64,000 nt of DNA from Candidula unifasciata (Eukaryota > Mollusca > Gastropoda > Stylommatophora > Geomitridae): positions 746,310 to 810,309 of the forward strand of contig CAJHNH020008450.1 in NCBI GenBank assembly GCA_905116865.2. The letters run 5' to 3'. Below, piece after piece: positions 20,201 through 30,257 of this stretch (positions are counted from its first letter, which is position 1; every line of letters starts with the position of its first letter). The translations under genes were made by a program, and so were the position numbers. Below the pieces are notes generated by a model. The model had not been told where the DNA came from. It did not search any database and was given only the letters and a program-made list of their open reading frames with translations.

Positions 20201-20726
20201 AGCAGCCGTCGCAGAATTCTAATTCCAGTGGTACCAGTAGAAGTTTCCATTTCCTCAGAATGGCAGATCCCATGGTCGCTTCCCACTGCATCATTTGCTC
20301 CAGACAGTGTTATCACAGTTGACATCTTTGCACCGGAAGCATCCCCATGCGTGCTTATTCCCCTGGTTCAGCAGCCACTCCATTGCATCTCTACTGATTG
20401 TTCCCATGAGGAGTTGGTTATAGTACCTCAAAGATGACATAGATGTTGTGCTTCACCAAACTTGACTCCTCTGTCACGCAATCGTGTCAGCCTGAGATTT
20501 GCCATTGTCCCCCAACCTGATGATATCAACTCTGTCCCTGCTTCCTCCCGTTGCTCCAAACAGTGATGATCTCTTTGTACTTCCATACTGTTCACTCGCT
20601 CCCAGAGGTTCTTGGTCACATTTAGCTTGTCATACATCAATTTACTACAAGGTGGTAAGGTTCCAGTCTGTCTGTCTGCCTGTTCATTTCCCAGCATACC
20701 TTCATGCCTGAAGAAAACACTCAAGT
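20178..20726 (-). mobile_element. L-R LINE fragments (minus), inverted against the preceding copy
   Basis: 20428-20724 on the minus strand encodes GMLGNEQADRQTG and LMYDKLNVTKNLWERVNSME, the L-R RNase H end. 20178-20410 is another reverse piece sharing the WLLKM...GVTILPVS-like end. It faces the plus-oriented copy at 19936-20200 and makes an imperfect inverted repeat. Confidence 0.7.
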
Positions 20727-20984
20727 GATGCTGTGGACCCAGATTGATAGTATGTGATCTGATTGGATGATATCACTGCTTGAGTTGTGTTAGCCATTTT
20801 GTTGAATATTAGTGCTTACTTGGACACTTCAGAATAGGAATAATAAGAGAAATGCATTTGCCAGCATTAACTATTGTCATCACCACCATCCTATTCTGCT
20901 GTTATATGTCACATAAGGCTCGCAGTTTATTCTTTCATTGTCTTCTGACCAAAAAAACTTGTTTATTTCAAGGATGTAGTCCAT

Positions 20985-21160
20985 GAGATTAAAGACTGTG
21001 GCTGAGGCGTTGCGAACAAACTTGGTAATGCTGGGGTGCAGGGTCGATTCCAGCTGCAGACGATTTGTCTTTTGTTGATTTCAACAGTAATACTGAGAGC
21101 TGACCATTGAGAAAGCAGTGGCAAACTATTGAATGTAAAATTTGCCTAGAAAAATAACAG

Positions 21161-21191
<31 letters not shown>

Positions 21192-21245
21192 AAAATTTGC
21201 TGGTGTTGGTTGTGCAATGTCTTGTAAAGGATAGGCAGCTAACTT
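20985..21245 (+). mobile_element. S4 SINE (plus) with internal poly-C/poly-A
   Basis: Head: gactgtggctgaggcgttgc, gtcgattccagctgcagac. Body: gaaagcagtggcaaactatt. A run of about 19 C then 13 A (21162-21194) interrupts the 3' region before ttgctggtgttggttgtgca and the tail ggataggcagctaactta. Confidence 0.85.
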
Positions 21246-21249
21246 ATCC

Positions 21250-21425
21250 AGCCCAGCAGCCTTGGTGTCCTGGCCTGTCAGGTAGCTGCACTCTGACTCT
21301 GAAGGAAGTATCCCAGTTAATCACCTCCCATGACATGCTTGTGGGTTGGGGGTTCTATTCTTTCTTCTCCAGATTTGAGTCCCCACACTCCACACAGGGA
21401 TCATCCTTTTTTCAGGGTTTCTCTA
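21250..21425 (-). mobile_element. S2 SINE fragment (minus)
   Basis: tggcctgtcaggtagctgca, ctctgactctgaaggaagta and acatgcttgtgggt match S2 in reverse. It lies between two S4 copies in opposite orientation. Confidence 0.65.
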
Positions 21426-21429
21426 GGGC

Positions 21430-21648
21430 ATAATTAATTCCTCTGACCAGTTTTTCCCAGTGTTTTTTGGCTGTTGTGGTTTTCCTAGGCAAATTTTGTG
21501 TTCAGTAGTTTGCCATTGCTTACTGAGCGGTCAGCTCTTGGTACCACTATCAAAACCAACGCAAGACGAATTGTCCACAGCTGGGATCGAACCGGCACCC
21601 TGGTATTATAAAGCGGGTTCGCAACACCTGAGCCACATATGCTAATGT
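21430..21648 (-). mobile_element. S4 SINE (minus)
   Basis: Reverse S4: cagtagtttgccattgctta and cagctgggatcgaaccggca (B-box complement), ending at the gcaacacctgagccaca head. It ends 190 bp before a DDX1 acceptor. Confidence 0.85.
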
Positions 21649-21841
21649 CCTATCCATTACCACCATATTGTCCTCAGCTTGTGATTCACTGAAATTTGTA
21701 GTTCTCTTCCAAAGCTTTTCATTAGGGTTTGTCCTTTCATACTTAATTCCCTTTGTTCTGCACAGGCACCAATTAGTAAATAGTGTAGTTTTTTGTGTAA
21801 AGATTGTAATGTCATGTAAGTATTTTCATTTCTTTTCACAG

Positions 21842-21895
21842 AATGCAGAAATGAAATTCAACTTTGGAAATTCAGAGTTCAAATTTCCACCCAAG
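21842..21895 (+). CDS. DDX1: DDX1 exon (SPRY, NAE-KFNFG segment)
   Basis: The acceptor is tttcacag and the donor gtgaga; exactly 18 codons, phase 0 at both ends. It encodes NAEMKFNFGNSEFKFPPK, almost identical to DDX1 NAELKFNFGEEEFKFPPK, the last strands of the SPRY domain. Confidence 0.97.
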
Positions 21896-21984
21896 GTGAG
21901 AAGCTTGCTTGTGACCTGTTCTATCTTATCTTGCCATCATTATTGTGTGCTGGGTATAATATATAGAACGTTTATACAGGATGA

Positions 21985-22185
21985 GAATTCTTCTTCTTTC
22001 TTCTTCTTGTTCACCGGCTGTGAATTCCGGCGGTAAGTCGCGGTTGTTCGTCCAAATGGACTTTGGCTTTTACCTCGACCTGAGTTTTGCATGTACATCT
22101 GTTTTACTGTCTTATTTGTTTGCAGTCCTCGTTCCCTGCTTTACCGGCAGATGTACTCCGACTTCGAGGGAAGGATGAGAATGAT
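21985..22185 (-). mobile_element. S2 SINE (minus)
   Basis: Opens with the reverse tail ttcttctttcttcttcttgt and ttcaccggctgtgaattccg, continues through gcatgtacatctgttttact to gatgtactccgacttcgagg. A good full 3' end. Confidence 0.85.
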
Positions 22186-22294
22186 TGCAAGGATTTTACA
22201 CTGTCATTATAAAACAAGTATTTAATGGATATACTTGCAAGGCCAAGTCAGAAAGAACTACATGCATTGATAGATATGGTGGTTGTAGAAAGTC

Positions 22295-22580
22295 TTCTTC
22301 TTCTTCCGTGCGTTTGGTTTCGTATGCTCTGATCAGACCATCAGGTGGGTTGCCTCGATGAACTCACATGTCAGCTGCAGGTCCTGCATGGTTCCTCATA
22401 GCTTGCTCTGCACACTTTGCTCTTGAGGCCAGGTGTCTTCTTGAAGTTGCAGGTAGAGTGGGCAGGTCTGCAGAATGTGCTGAGGTGTTTGTGGTCCTGT
22501 TTGACAGGCACAATGGGGGGACTGTAAAATCTTTATTTTATGCATGTGGTAGTTGAGCCTGCAGTGTCCTGTTGGTAGAG
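22295..22580 (-). mobile_element. L-F LINE 3' end (minus)
   Basis: The minus strand encodes a cysteine/histidine segment followed by HILQTCPLY-like residues, then the terminal region with gatggtctgatcagagcata. The same end lies at 55780-56040. Confidence 0.65.
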
Positions 22581-22639
22581 TTGTAGAAAGTGATAAATGG
22601 GGCTCAGTTTGAATAATAGTCAGAGAGCTTTATCTAGCT

Positions 22640-22930
22640 GTCGGCTGGAACCGTTAAAGCAGTGTTATAATACATATACATAGTAGTCAGGTTATGATTG
22701 GCATTGATGAAAGTCAAGAAGGATTAGTGATAGAAAGTAATGGTGATTTCCAAGAAAACAATATTGCCTAAATGTGTAATAAAAATCAAAGGCGTTATTT
22801 AAGGGCAAGTTCAGAGATTTATTTATCTAGGAGTGTGGATAGCATCCAAAAAGAATAGGACAGGTCAGCACTGCCGTTTATCAAATTAAGAACATTTTGT
22901 GCACTAACTCCATGACATTGAAGGTTAGGA
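22640..22930 (+). mobile_element. LINE RT fragment
   Basis: Translation with breaks: TMVISKK, ...FIYLGVWIASKKN... resembles the KT-x-x-M...YLG-x-x-I stretch after RT motif C. Strongly decayed. Confidence 0.5.
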
Positions 22931-22954
22931 AAAGAATTCTTGCATGCTATATAC

Positions 22955-23690
22955 CATCATCATCAGTTCTCATTATGCCTAGTGGCACATGAGGCTTCAG
23001 AGAGGACTTTCTATGCTTTCCTGTCCTGTGCAATCTTCAGTGCAGTTTTCCATGTCAAAGATGCCGCACTCAGGTCACTTTCCATCGTTCGTCTCCATGT
23101 TGTTTTTGGGTGCCCCTGTTTTCTCTTTCCCTCTGGTGTCCATGTGAGAGCTGTTTTTGCAGGTATATCAGGATTCATTCTCATAACGTGGCTAGGCCAT
23201 TTCCATCTTCTCTTGGTTATCATACTGTCTAAAGTTTCTTGGTTTGTGACTCTAAGTAGTTAAGTGTTTGAGATTGTATCTGGCTAGAAAATTTTGATAT
23301 TTCTACGTAGACGTGTGGCGGAAGGTGGACAGCTTGTGTGCATCCTTTTTGGTCATTCTCCAGCATTGCGCTCCATAAAGAAGAACTAGCAAAATAATGC
23401 TCTTGTAAAGTCGTTGGATTTCCAGATTTGCCTCATCCTTCCAAAAGCAGCTCTAGCTTTGTTCAGACGTGACTGTATGTCCTCTTCAGTCCCTCCCAGT
23501 AGGGACACTACACTGCCAAGATATGTGAAATATTCTACATTTTCAAGAGTTTGGTTATTTATGGTCACTGGTTGTTGGTTTGGACTGCTTGTCATGATCT
23601 TAGTTTTCTTTGTATTTATTCTCAGTCCCACCAATTCTGCTGTGCTGTGTGTAGTCTGTTACTTTTTTCTTGTAAATGTTCATGTTTATG
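22955..23690 (-). mobile_element. L-C LINE 3' part (minus)
   Basis: The minus strand gives INTKKTKIMTSSPNQ and EYFTYLGSVVSLLGGTEEDI, then after frame breaks WKWPSHVMRMNPDIPAKTAL, TWTPEGKRKQGHPKTTWRRT and the end. This is the RT thumb to C-terminus of a LINE like LINE A. Its 3' end at 22955 has a short (GAT)n tail. Confidence 0.8.
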
Positions 23691-24385
23691 CTAAATAGAG
23701 CCGGTTTTAACAGCTGTAAATTGTGAAATATAGATTCGTCTACTTCTTTTGTGTAGCTTCTTTACCAAGGCTGTCTGTAAACATACCTGTCCAAGTATTG
23801 GAGGGATACTGATTTCTGAATATGTCAAGTGAAAAAGGCTCTTGGTTCTGACTCTGTTCTTCCTAGGAGATTATTTCTGTGACTTCTAGAACTGTACTGG
23901 ATAAGACTGGAGGGTTAATCCCTTATTCTAGTGTGAGAGCTTCACAGAGCTTTACCCATCATTATCTGAGCTTTTATTTTTCCATGTTGTGTCAGAGTTT
24001 CTCTTTCAAAAATGATTTATCTTTTTTCTTGAGTTTTTCCCCTTCTCAAAAATCTATGGTTCATGAGATGGTTTGGTAACCTCTAAAAAATTTTTTTCAA
24101 ACAAAAATAGATTTGTACTGTATACGATGGGGTGGGGAGAGGGGTGTTTTTCATTGTGTTATTTGTAAGCCCTTGTTTTGTACCTTGTGTAGGTTTCACA
24201 AATTCGTTTTCATTCTTAGGCCCATGAGATTGAGGAGTATTCCATTAAAGACCCACTTGCTTCAGTGTAATTTATTTTAGTTTCAGATGGAAACTGAGCT
24301 TCCTTATGATAGTATTTGGTGGTATTACCTCTGTTATCATAGGGGCACTGCGACTAAGAAAAGTTTCTAATGTTGCTGTTGCTGT
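23691..24385. other. No gene recognised
   Basis: AT-rich intron sequence. The first bases may still belong to the L-C element. No repeat family seen here recurs in it. Confidence 0.5.
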
Positions 24386-24685
24386 TCTTTTCTATAAGGT
24401 TGCTGCTTCTCCATCTCTTGCATGGTCTTCCCCTTGCTCTCACTATATTTCTTCAGTGTGGCAGTTGGTACCAGGGCATTCTCGTCAGGTGGCCAAACCA
24501 TCTCACTTGTTGTTATTTAATGACCTGTGTGACTGTTTTCAGTCCTAGTCTTCTTATAATTTCTTCATTCTTGATTTTATCTCTTATGGTCCCACCGGCA
24601 GCTCTCCTAAAATATCTCATCTCTGGTGCTACAATCTCCCGCTCAATAGTTCTAGTAAGGGTCTATGTTTGGCACTGGTAGCTCA
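24386..24685 (-). mobile_element. LINE B-like 3' fragment (minus)
   Basis: tggtaccagggcattctcgt, aggtggccaaaccatctcac and gacctgtgtgactgttttca correspond to LINE B at 12060-12140, with moderate divergence. It ends in a gcccccctcccccctcc stretch. Confidence 0.7.
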
Positions 24686-24959
24686 ATGTCAGCCCCCCTC
24701 CCCCCTCCAACACAAAAAAACACACCTTGTTTTTATGAGATTTGCTTTGTTGAGTCTAAACTGTCAACTTCTTTGAACATGTCAGGATGCACTGGTCTGT
24801 GCCTTGTTTAGTATGTTGTTGAAAAGCAGTCTCTGATTGGGAAAACTATGTTATTTACTGTCTTTGTATGTACTTTAGTGTTGATTCTCTTCTAAATTTT
24901 TCTCTTATTACTTTAGTCCTGATTTTAACAGTACACATAATATTGGAACTTATTGATCA

Positions 24960-25070
24960 AGAATCTGTATCTGGGCTATTCAACTGGCAGCCAGTAGACG
25001 GGATCTGGCCTGCAGACAAATTGTACAAATTAAACAGAGAATGATGTGCAGTTTAGAGAAAGATTTCAGA
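24960..25070 (+). mobile_element. hAT-like terminal fragment
   Basis: gggctattcaactggcagcc ... gggatctggcctgcagacaa resembles the ends of hAT-type elements and the piece at 4520. No other end found. Confidence 0.35.
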
Positions 25071-25314
25071 TTGATGCTCGACAGGGAACACAGTTGAAAG
25101 CCATTGTAAGATTTGAACCCTTTTCTACTGACACGGAACACCTTGCTCTATTAAAAGCAAGTGGCCTGTGGATTCACTGCCATTTGCATTGTATTAACGA
25201 GCTGGGGCATGGACCTCTTGTCCCTGACGAACCCCTTTTCAAAATTTAGTTCCCCAAGTAAAAATTGAATAGCTATAATCTGTGGTAGAGATGTATTGGG
25301 TCTTTCATCTACAG

Positions 25315-25375
25315 GGTGGGTACCAAGCACTTTGTGAAGCAAGTCCTGACTGCGTGATTGAATCCAAGATTGCTG
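25315..25375 (+). CDS. DDX1: DDX1 exon (end of SPRY region), last one found
   Basis: The acceptor is tctacag and the donor gtgagt; 61 nt. It encodes GGYQALCEASPDCVIESKIA plus a split Gly codon. DDX1 has [21 protein letters not shown] here. One base is carried over, so at least one more exon, expected to lead into motif Ia, must follow if the gene is whole. I could not find it in the window. Confidence 0.9.
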
Positions 25376-25659
25376 GTGAGTGAAGCCTTTGTTGTTGTTC
25401 TGTTTCTCTGACTCTTGTATTATGTTATACTATTCTGTGTTGTTGTATTATCACAACACATTCAACATTTTCATGCATGCTCATTCCTGCAGTGCAACAG
25501 CCACACCAAGATACCTTTACTTACTGTTGCCATATGAAGCACGTCGTGATGTCTCCTGTTTTGGAAATTCTTTGTGTGTTCCGTTTTGTCCTGCCTATAT
25601 TTGTCTATTATTTACAAGAACCTTCCTACTGCACAAAGGAGACATTCTGAAGACCAATG

Positions 25660-25885
25660 ATGATCAAGTCCTGATAGAAAACATGAGATTAGATGAAATA
25701 ATGTGTGAATGAGGAATTAGGTGAGGATCTGGGTAGGAGCAACGTATGAGAGGAAGAGAACAAGTTTAAAATCAGTGTTATATGAGAACAATTGGCATCT
25801 ACTCCTTAAGACATTTGCCACAGGAGACTGAGCACTTTTGATGAAATACACAAACCCAGTGCGCTGCGATGTAGATTCTTAAATC
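25660..25885 (+). mobile_element. RNase H LINE 3' fragment
   Basis: Sister of 17195-17400: gagattagatgaaataatgt, gagaacaattggcatctact, ccttaagacatttgccacag. Confidence 0.7.
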
Positions 25886-26014
25886 AGTAAATCTGTACTA
25901 GTGTGTTACTTACTCGGTAGTTTCTTGTTCATTACCTTCTGCTTCAGCCTAGCCAGGTGTGTAGATTCAGGTCCAGATGCTGAAGTGTGCTTTATCCTTA
26001 TTTTATTCATCATC

Positions 26015-26095
26015 ATTATCATAGTATCATCATCATCATCATCATCATCGTTGTCGCCACCGTCGTCGTCGCGACTGTCGTTGTCGTCATATCTT
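26015..26095. repeat. Trinucleotide repeat (ATC/GTC)n
   Basis: catcatcatcatcatcat then cgtcgtcgtcgcgactgtcg, an interrupted trinucleotide tract in the region after the last DDX1 exon. Confidence 0.9.
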
Positions 26096-26369
26096 ACCAT
26101 TTTATGCCACATAGGGTTTGCAGTCTGTTCCTGTTCCTCCATTCAGAATACTGAACTCATGTTCTGCAGACAGGATCCCAGGTTGGCCATTCTGTGCAAA
26201 CTAAGCTAACGGAACAGTGCAAGGCATGCATCCCACCACAGCCTTTGTCGAGGCCTTTGGCATTCTTGTCTGAAAACCACTACTAGCAGGGAGAATTATA
26301 TTAATAATTTCTTGTCGTGCCATTTATATGCCACATAGGATTTGCAGCCTATACTTCCATACTCCGGTT

Positions 26370-26815
26370 GTACTAAAGTGAATCTTATCAGAACTGTTTT
26401 TTGACCAACACAATACTGTCAGTGCCAAACCTGGACACTTACATCCTCTAATGAATGTAAAATTGTGACAACAGAGATGAAATGCCTTAGAAGAGCTGCA
26501 GGAGTTTCAAGGAAAGACAGAATATGAAATCACAAAATCAGACACATGCTAGGAATAAAACCAAAGAATAACAAATGAAGTGGTTTAAACACCTAACAAG
26601 AATGCCCTGGTACTATCTGCCACAGTAAGCCATGCTAAAATGTTACAATGGGTATAGAGCAAGCGGAAGACCTAGGAGAAGATGCAGTGATGGCATTTAG
26701 AACAGCCTTACAGAAATGAACATCAGTCTTAATAGTGCTCTTGTCAGAGCTCATCGACGGTTGTTACATCTCTCCCCAATACTTTGCTGAGGTACCAGGT
26801 GGAAGAGAAGAAGAA
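26370..26815 (+). mobile_element. LINE B 3' end, second copy
   Basis: Reads ctaaagtgaatcttatcaga, atgaaatgccttagaagagc, tgccctggtactatctgcca, and ends ggtggaagagaagaagaat. It follows LINE B (reverse of 11863-12310) closely, so this LINE has at least two copies in 64 kb. Confidence 0.88.
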
Positions 26816-26821
26816 TACTTC

Positions 26822-27016
26822 CATTGTGTTTCAGCTGTAAACTCTGGCAGAAAGTTCTGGTTATTCAGCCATTTCTAGACTGTTGTCTTGTTCCAGAACC
26901 TGAGTTCTGCCTGCGCATCCATTTTAAAATGTCTGCCTTTTTTATATGAAGACAGAAATAGTAGGTTTCTTGCCCTCTGGCGCACCCCCCCCCCCCCCCC
27001 ACATCAGTTAGTTGCC

Positions 27017-27052
<36 letters not shown>

Positions 27053-27115
27053 ACTCACACAAAAGTATCTGCCCTAAGGTAGGTTCAAACACACAGCCTC
27101 TGGTTTAAATGGCTA
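26822..27115 (-). mobile_element. S2 SINE (minus) carrying poly-C and (CA)n
   Basis: ttccagaacctgagttctgc and gcgcatccattttaaaatgt mark reverse S2. Within it a poly-C run (26987-27000) and a (CA)n run (27021-27049) replace the 5' half. Confidence 0.75.
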
Positions 27116-27179
27116 TTGTTCTAGTTTCGGCACTTCCCATCACTGTTTTCTTCTGTGATCTTCAGCACACTCTTAGATT

Positions 27180-27465
27180 TTTTCTTCTTCTTCTTCAGCA
27201 TTCCGAGCCCTTGTGGTTTATTGCTGCAGATATCGCCCGTCTCCACTCATTTCCCTGGTTGGCCTTCTCTTTCCATTTGGTAACACCATGTGTTTGCTGA
27301 TCTCTCTGGACATTATCTCTCCATCATCTTCTTGGTCTGCCTCATGGTCTACGACCGTTCATCCTTCTTGTGTATACAGTTTCTACCTTTCTGTCATCTG
27401 ACGTTCTCTCAATATGCCCCAGCCATTTCAACCTATTAGCTCATGATGCCAATGATCAATCGTGA
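27180..27465 (-). mobile_element. LINE 3' end (minus) with (CTT)n tail
   Basis: ttcttcttcttcttcagcat begins the reverse copy. ccgagcccttgtggtttatt and gcagatatcgcccgtctcca match 63850-63915. The minus-strand ORF2 C-terminus is decayed. Confidence 0.65.
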
Positions 27466-27694
27466 TCTAAACAGATCATGAATTTATAATATAAATATAA
27501 TATATAATTTATAATTCTGCTTGCGATAATTTTCTAGGGGTGATTGGGGTGGGTCAAACAGTTAAGAATGCTGGCTGTCATGTGGTAGAGCTGAGTTCAA
27601 AATTCTCAGCAGTGTTGGAGATTTTTTCTCTTAAGGGGGAGTCAAATTCTAACTCAGCAAAAGTGGTAAATGCAGACTTTAATTGGCACTTTTA

Positions 27695-27925
27695 GTCAGC
27701 GTCTGTGACTTGGGATTTGCTAACGCACTTCATTAAGCCGGTGTGTCTGGTTCGATCCCAGCTGTGCGCCCTGCATTAGTTTCAACAGAGACATCGATAA
27801 GCCAGTCGTCCAGAAAGCAATGGCAAACTACTGGGCGTAAATTTGCCTAGAAAAACCTCTACAGTAAAAAAATGCTAGGATTGGTTCTGCAATGTCCTGT
27901 AAAGGCTACAAAACTAACTTTTTAA
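27695..27925 (+). mobile_element. S4 SINE, full length
   Basis: Head gcgtctgtgacttgggattt with ggttcgatcccagctgtgcg, body ccagaaagcaatggcaaact, tail tcctgtaaaggctacaaaac. The clearest plus-strand S4 copy. Confidence 0.88.
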
Positions 27926-28401
27926 CTGGCACTTCGGCAGAAGGAAGCTCTGTGGTTAAGTAAGTGGTCAAGCAGTTTACTTCGTGCTGTGAGGGTGACA
28001 GGTTCATTTCACAGACATGATATTGAGTTGATGAGTGCAGTTTTTAGAGATCCCATGTTTGTCGCTGAAGCTGCAGAAGTCATTCTTTGTGCAATGCTTT
28101 TGGGAGGTGGCTAGATATTCTGCAGAGAAGTGCCGAGCCACACTGGACAGCTCAGTGCAGTAAAGTCGATCTTCTTAGCCATAACTTTAAAGTCTGTAAA
28201 CGTTAATCTGAAATGAAGCCTCGTTTTTTATTCCATTGTTTGCTTAAACACATTTTTTAAAATCTATTGTTTTTTTTTAGTTTGCTGGAGTTTCAGCTGT
28301 ATTTAGTTTTATTGTTTGAATGGCTGTATTTTTGTAATATCAGGGAGGCATAGGCATTTTGGTAGGACGTTCATTCTGTGAGCTTATAGAATCACCTGGG
28401 T

Positions 28402-28740
28402 CAGAATTGTTGCATCAGCTAGTTCTGAACTGTTGCATCAGCTAGTTCTGAATTGTTGCATCAGCTAGTTCTGAATTGTAGCATCAGCTAGTTCTGAATT
28501 GTTGCATCAGCTAGTTCTGACTTGTTGCATCAGCTAGTTCTGACTTGTTGCATCAGCTAGTTCTGAATTGTTGCACCAGCTAGTTCTGAATTGTTGCATC
28601 AGCTAGTTCTGAATTGTTGCACCGGCTAGTTCTGAATTGTTGCATCAGCTAGTTTTGAATTGTTGCATCAGCTAGTTTTGAATTGTTGCATCAGCTAGTT
28701 TTGAATTGTTGCATCATCTAGTTTTGAATTGTGGCATTCA
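28402..28740. repeat. Minisatellite, 23-bp unit x about 14
   Basis: Unit gttgcatcagctagttctga plus att. A related 22-23 bp variant (cctggcctcgtcctgaattg) continues to 28850. Confidence 0.95.
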
Positions 28741-28850
28741 TGGTTTTGTTTGTGGCACAGCCTGGTCCTGAATTGTGTCCTGGCCTGGTCCTGAATTGTA
28801 TCCTGGCCTCGTCCTGAATTGTGTCCTGGCCTCGTCCTGAATTGTGTGGG

Positions 28851-29404
28851 CTAGTTCTTTGTCTCTCCCACACCCCGAGCTTGTCGTTTATAAAATTAAT
28901 AGAGTGCTGCCAATTGTATCATCAGAATTTCATTATAGAACTCTATGTCAGCAATAAACAAGGTGAAGACATCAGAAGAGTCTGAACAATGATTGTTAAT
29001 AACAGTTATACAAAAAATATGAAGAAAAAAAGAATAATAATTTATTAGACGAAGATGAAGCAACAGAAGTTGTTTCACTGTTAGGATGACATTAATTGAA
29101 AAAACAATATATTTAACATGATACAAAATAATAGAAAAATAAACACCTACATGAAATCAAAAGTTTGGGTTGAAGACATGCATACAAACGGATGAATGTT
29201 TCTAAAAAGATAATTTCAATAAAAAATTCATACAACTTTTTTCTAATGATAAAAAATGTCTACAATTACCGCTGGAAATATGATATGTTCCTACATTAGA
29301 ATGCTGCTGTGCTGGAGACACAAAGCTTTATAATACCCAGCAATTTCCTTTCATCATCAACAATCAGAAGGTACTTTTTTACAGAACATCGCTCTCATTG
29401 CACT
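28851..29404. other. No gene recognised; AT-rich
   Basis: AT-rich DNA with no recurring block and no convincing coding frame. Confidence 0.5.
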
Positions 29405-29466
29405 CTGTGTGGTTTCCGGGGCCCTATTTTAGGGAAAACAAGAATAGACCCACTGCCTACCCAAAA
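29405..29466 (+). mobile_element. S2 SINE, 5' part, left of the Penelope insertion
   Basis: gtgtggtttccggggcccta, gggaaaacaagaatagaccc is the S2 start. It ends with the first copy of the 13-bp duplication TGCCTACCCAAAA (29454-29466). Confidence 0.9.
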
Positions 29467-29669
29467 ATGGTGAAACTATGGGGGTGACTGCAGTCAAGCT
29501 AATACAGACTGCGCCTGACCCACGTTTTTGTTTGTCACTGTGCATGTTTGGTTTATTTTCCGCGCTTTCGCCACTCAAGGTTACGTAAGTACTTTTTAAT
29601 AAAATAAGTTTCTAAAATTTGTTTCCCTTCATATACTTTTGTGCCTAACCTGTGTTCTACTCTTCCCAA

Positions 29670-30257
29670 ATGCCTTCTCACGCCTCAGTCATGACTAACC
29701 TGCGTTCTTTTATCACTATTGCTTTCAGTCTGATGCCCGCAGAGTTGTCTCTGACTGCTAAAAATCTCGCTTTCACCACGTTTAAGAAAACCAGCGTTAC
29801 ATCTCATCGGAATTTTCTACAACGATGTTTACGTTTAAAAATTATCCCGAAAGGTTTCGCCACCAAATTCCATCCTTCAGTAGGCCCGCCATCCTTGAAC
29901 TACAGCCAACCATTGGACAGAATCGCGGAGAAATGCGCTTATCTTCGCATGCGTTGCATACTAGATGCACACGAACGCCACCTCCAACAACTGGGCGACC
30001 AGATTGATATTCTGGTCTACAATCTACGAAGGCTCTTAACCAACAACAGGTTGGCCTATTTGATCATCCGCTCTACTATTCACACCACTAATCAGGAGTG
30101 GTATTCTTTCCTTACCAATACAAAGAAGAATAAAATGAACTGCCTCCGGCCCCCACAATCCTTTGGAGCACCTGCTAATCCCGCCTTAGCCCAAAACCTT
30201 GTTGTTTGCATCCCACCCGACCTACCCCTCTCCGATGATGAACGCTCACATCCTTAG
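29670..30257 (+). CDS. Penelope-like element, N-terminal reading frame
   Basis: First ATG of this frame at 29670; the frame runs to a TAG ending at 30257. It encodes the N-terminal part of the PLE protein, ahead of the RT core, with a basic, leucine-rich segment (RHLQQLGDQIDILVYNLRRL) and no obvious catalytic motif. Its last residues, PPDLPLSDDER, are what PLE proteins usually show just before the SKGLKFVP segment, which here continues in another frame. So this is the front of one protein and not a separate gene, unless the element uses a programmed frameshift. Confidence 0.8.
   Translation: MPSHASVMTNLRSFITIAFSLMPAELSLTAKNLAFTTFKKTSVTSHRNFLQRCLRLKIIPKGFATKFHPSVGPPSLNYSQPLDRIAEKCAYLRMRCILDAHERHLQQLGDQIDILVYNLRRLLTNNRLAYLIIRSTIHTTNQEWYSFLTNTKKNKMNCLRPPQSFGAPANPALAQNLVVCIPPDLPLSDDERSHP

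Larger units (their letters stand above)
659..25375 (+). other. DDX1: DDX1 gene segment, seven exons of the SPRY region (partial gene)
   Basis: Seven exons, each bounded by AG and GT, splice together without a frame break and follow the order of the SPRY insert of DDX1. Known of the family: DDX1 is a DEAD-box RNA helicase with a SPRY domain between motif I and motif Ia; it acts in RNA processing, tRNA splicing-ligase complexes and R-loop/DNA-break handling in nucleus and cytoplasm. Seen here: about 189 codons, from just before the MN..DRG segment to the end of the SPRY domain. Motif I lies upstream of the window. Motif Ia, DEAD and the C-terminal helicase lobe were not found in the 38.6 kb downstream. 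Six introns total about 24 kb and are mostly transposon sequence. The identification rests on remembered DDX1 sequence; no search was run. Confidence 0.9.

Noticed and set aside
25499..25600. Next DDX1 exon after a cctgcag acceptor
   Set aside because: The translation in the required phase (VQQPHQDTF...) does not resemble the DDX1 segment leading to motif Ia, and no donor fits.
28402..28740. CRISPR-like array
   Set aside because: The units are directly adjacent with no spacers and the genome is animal.
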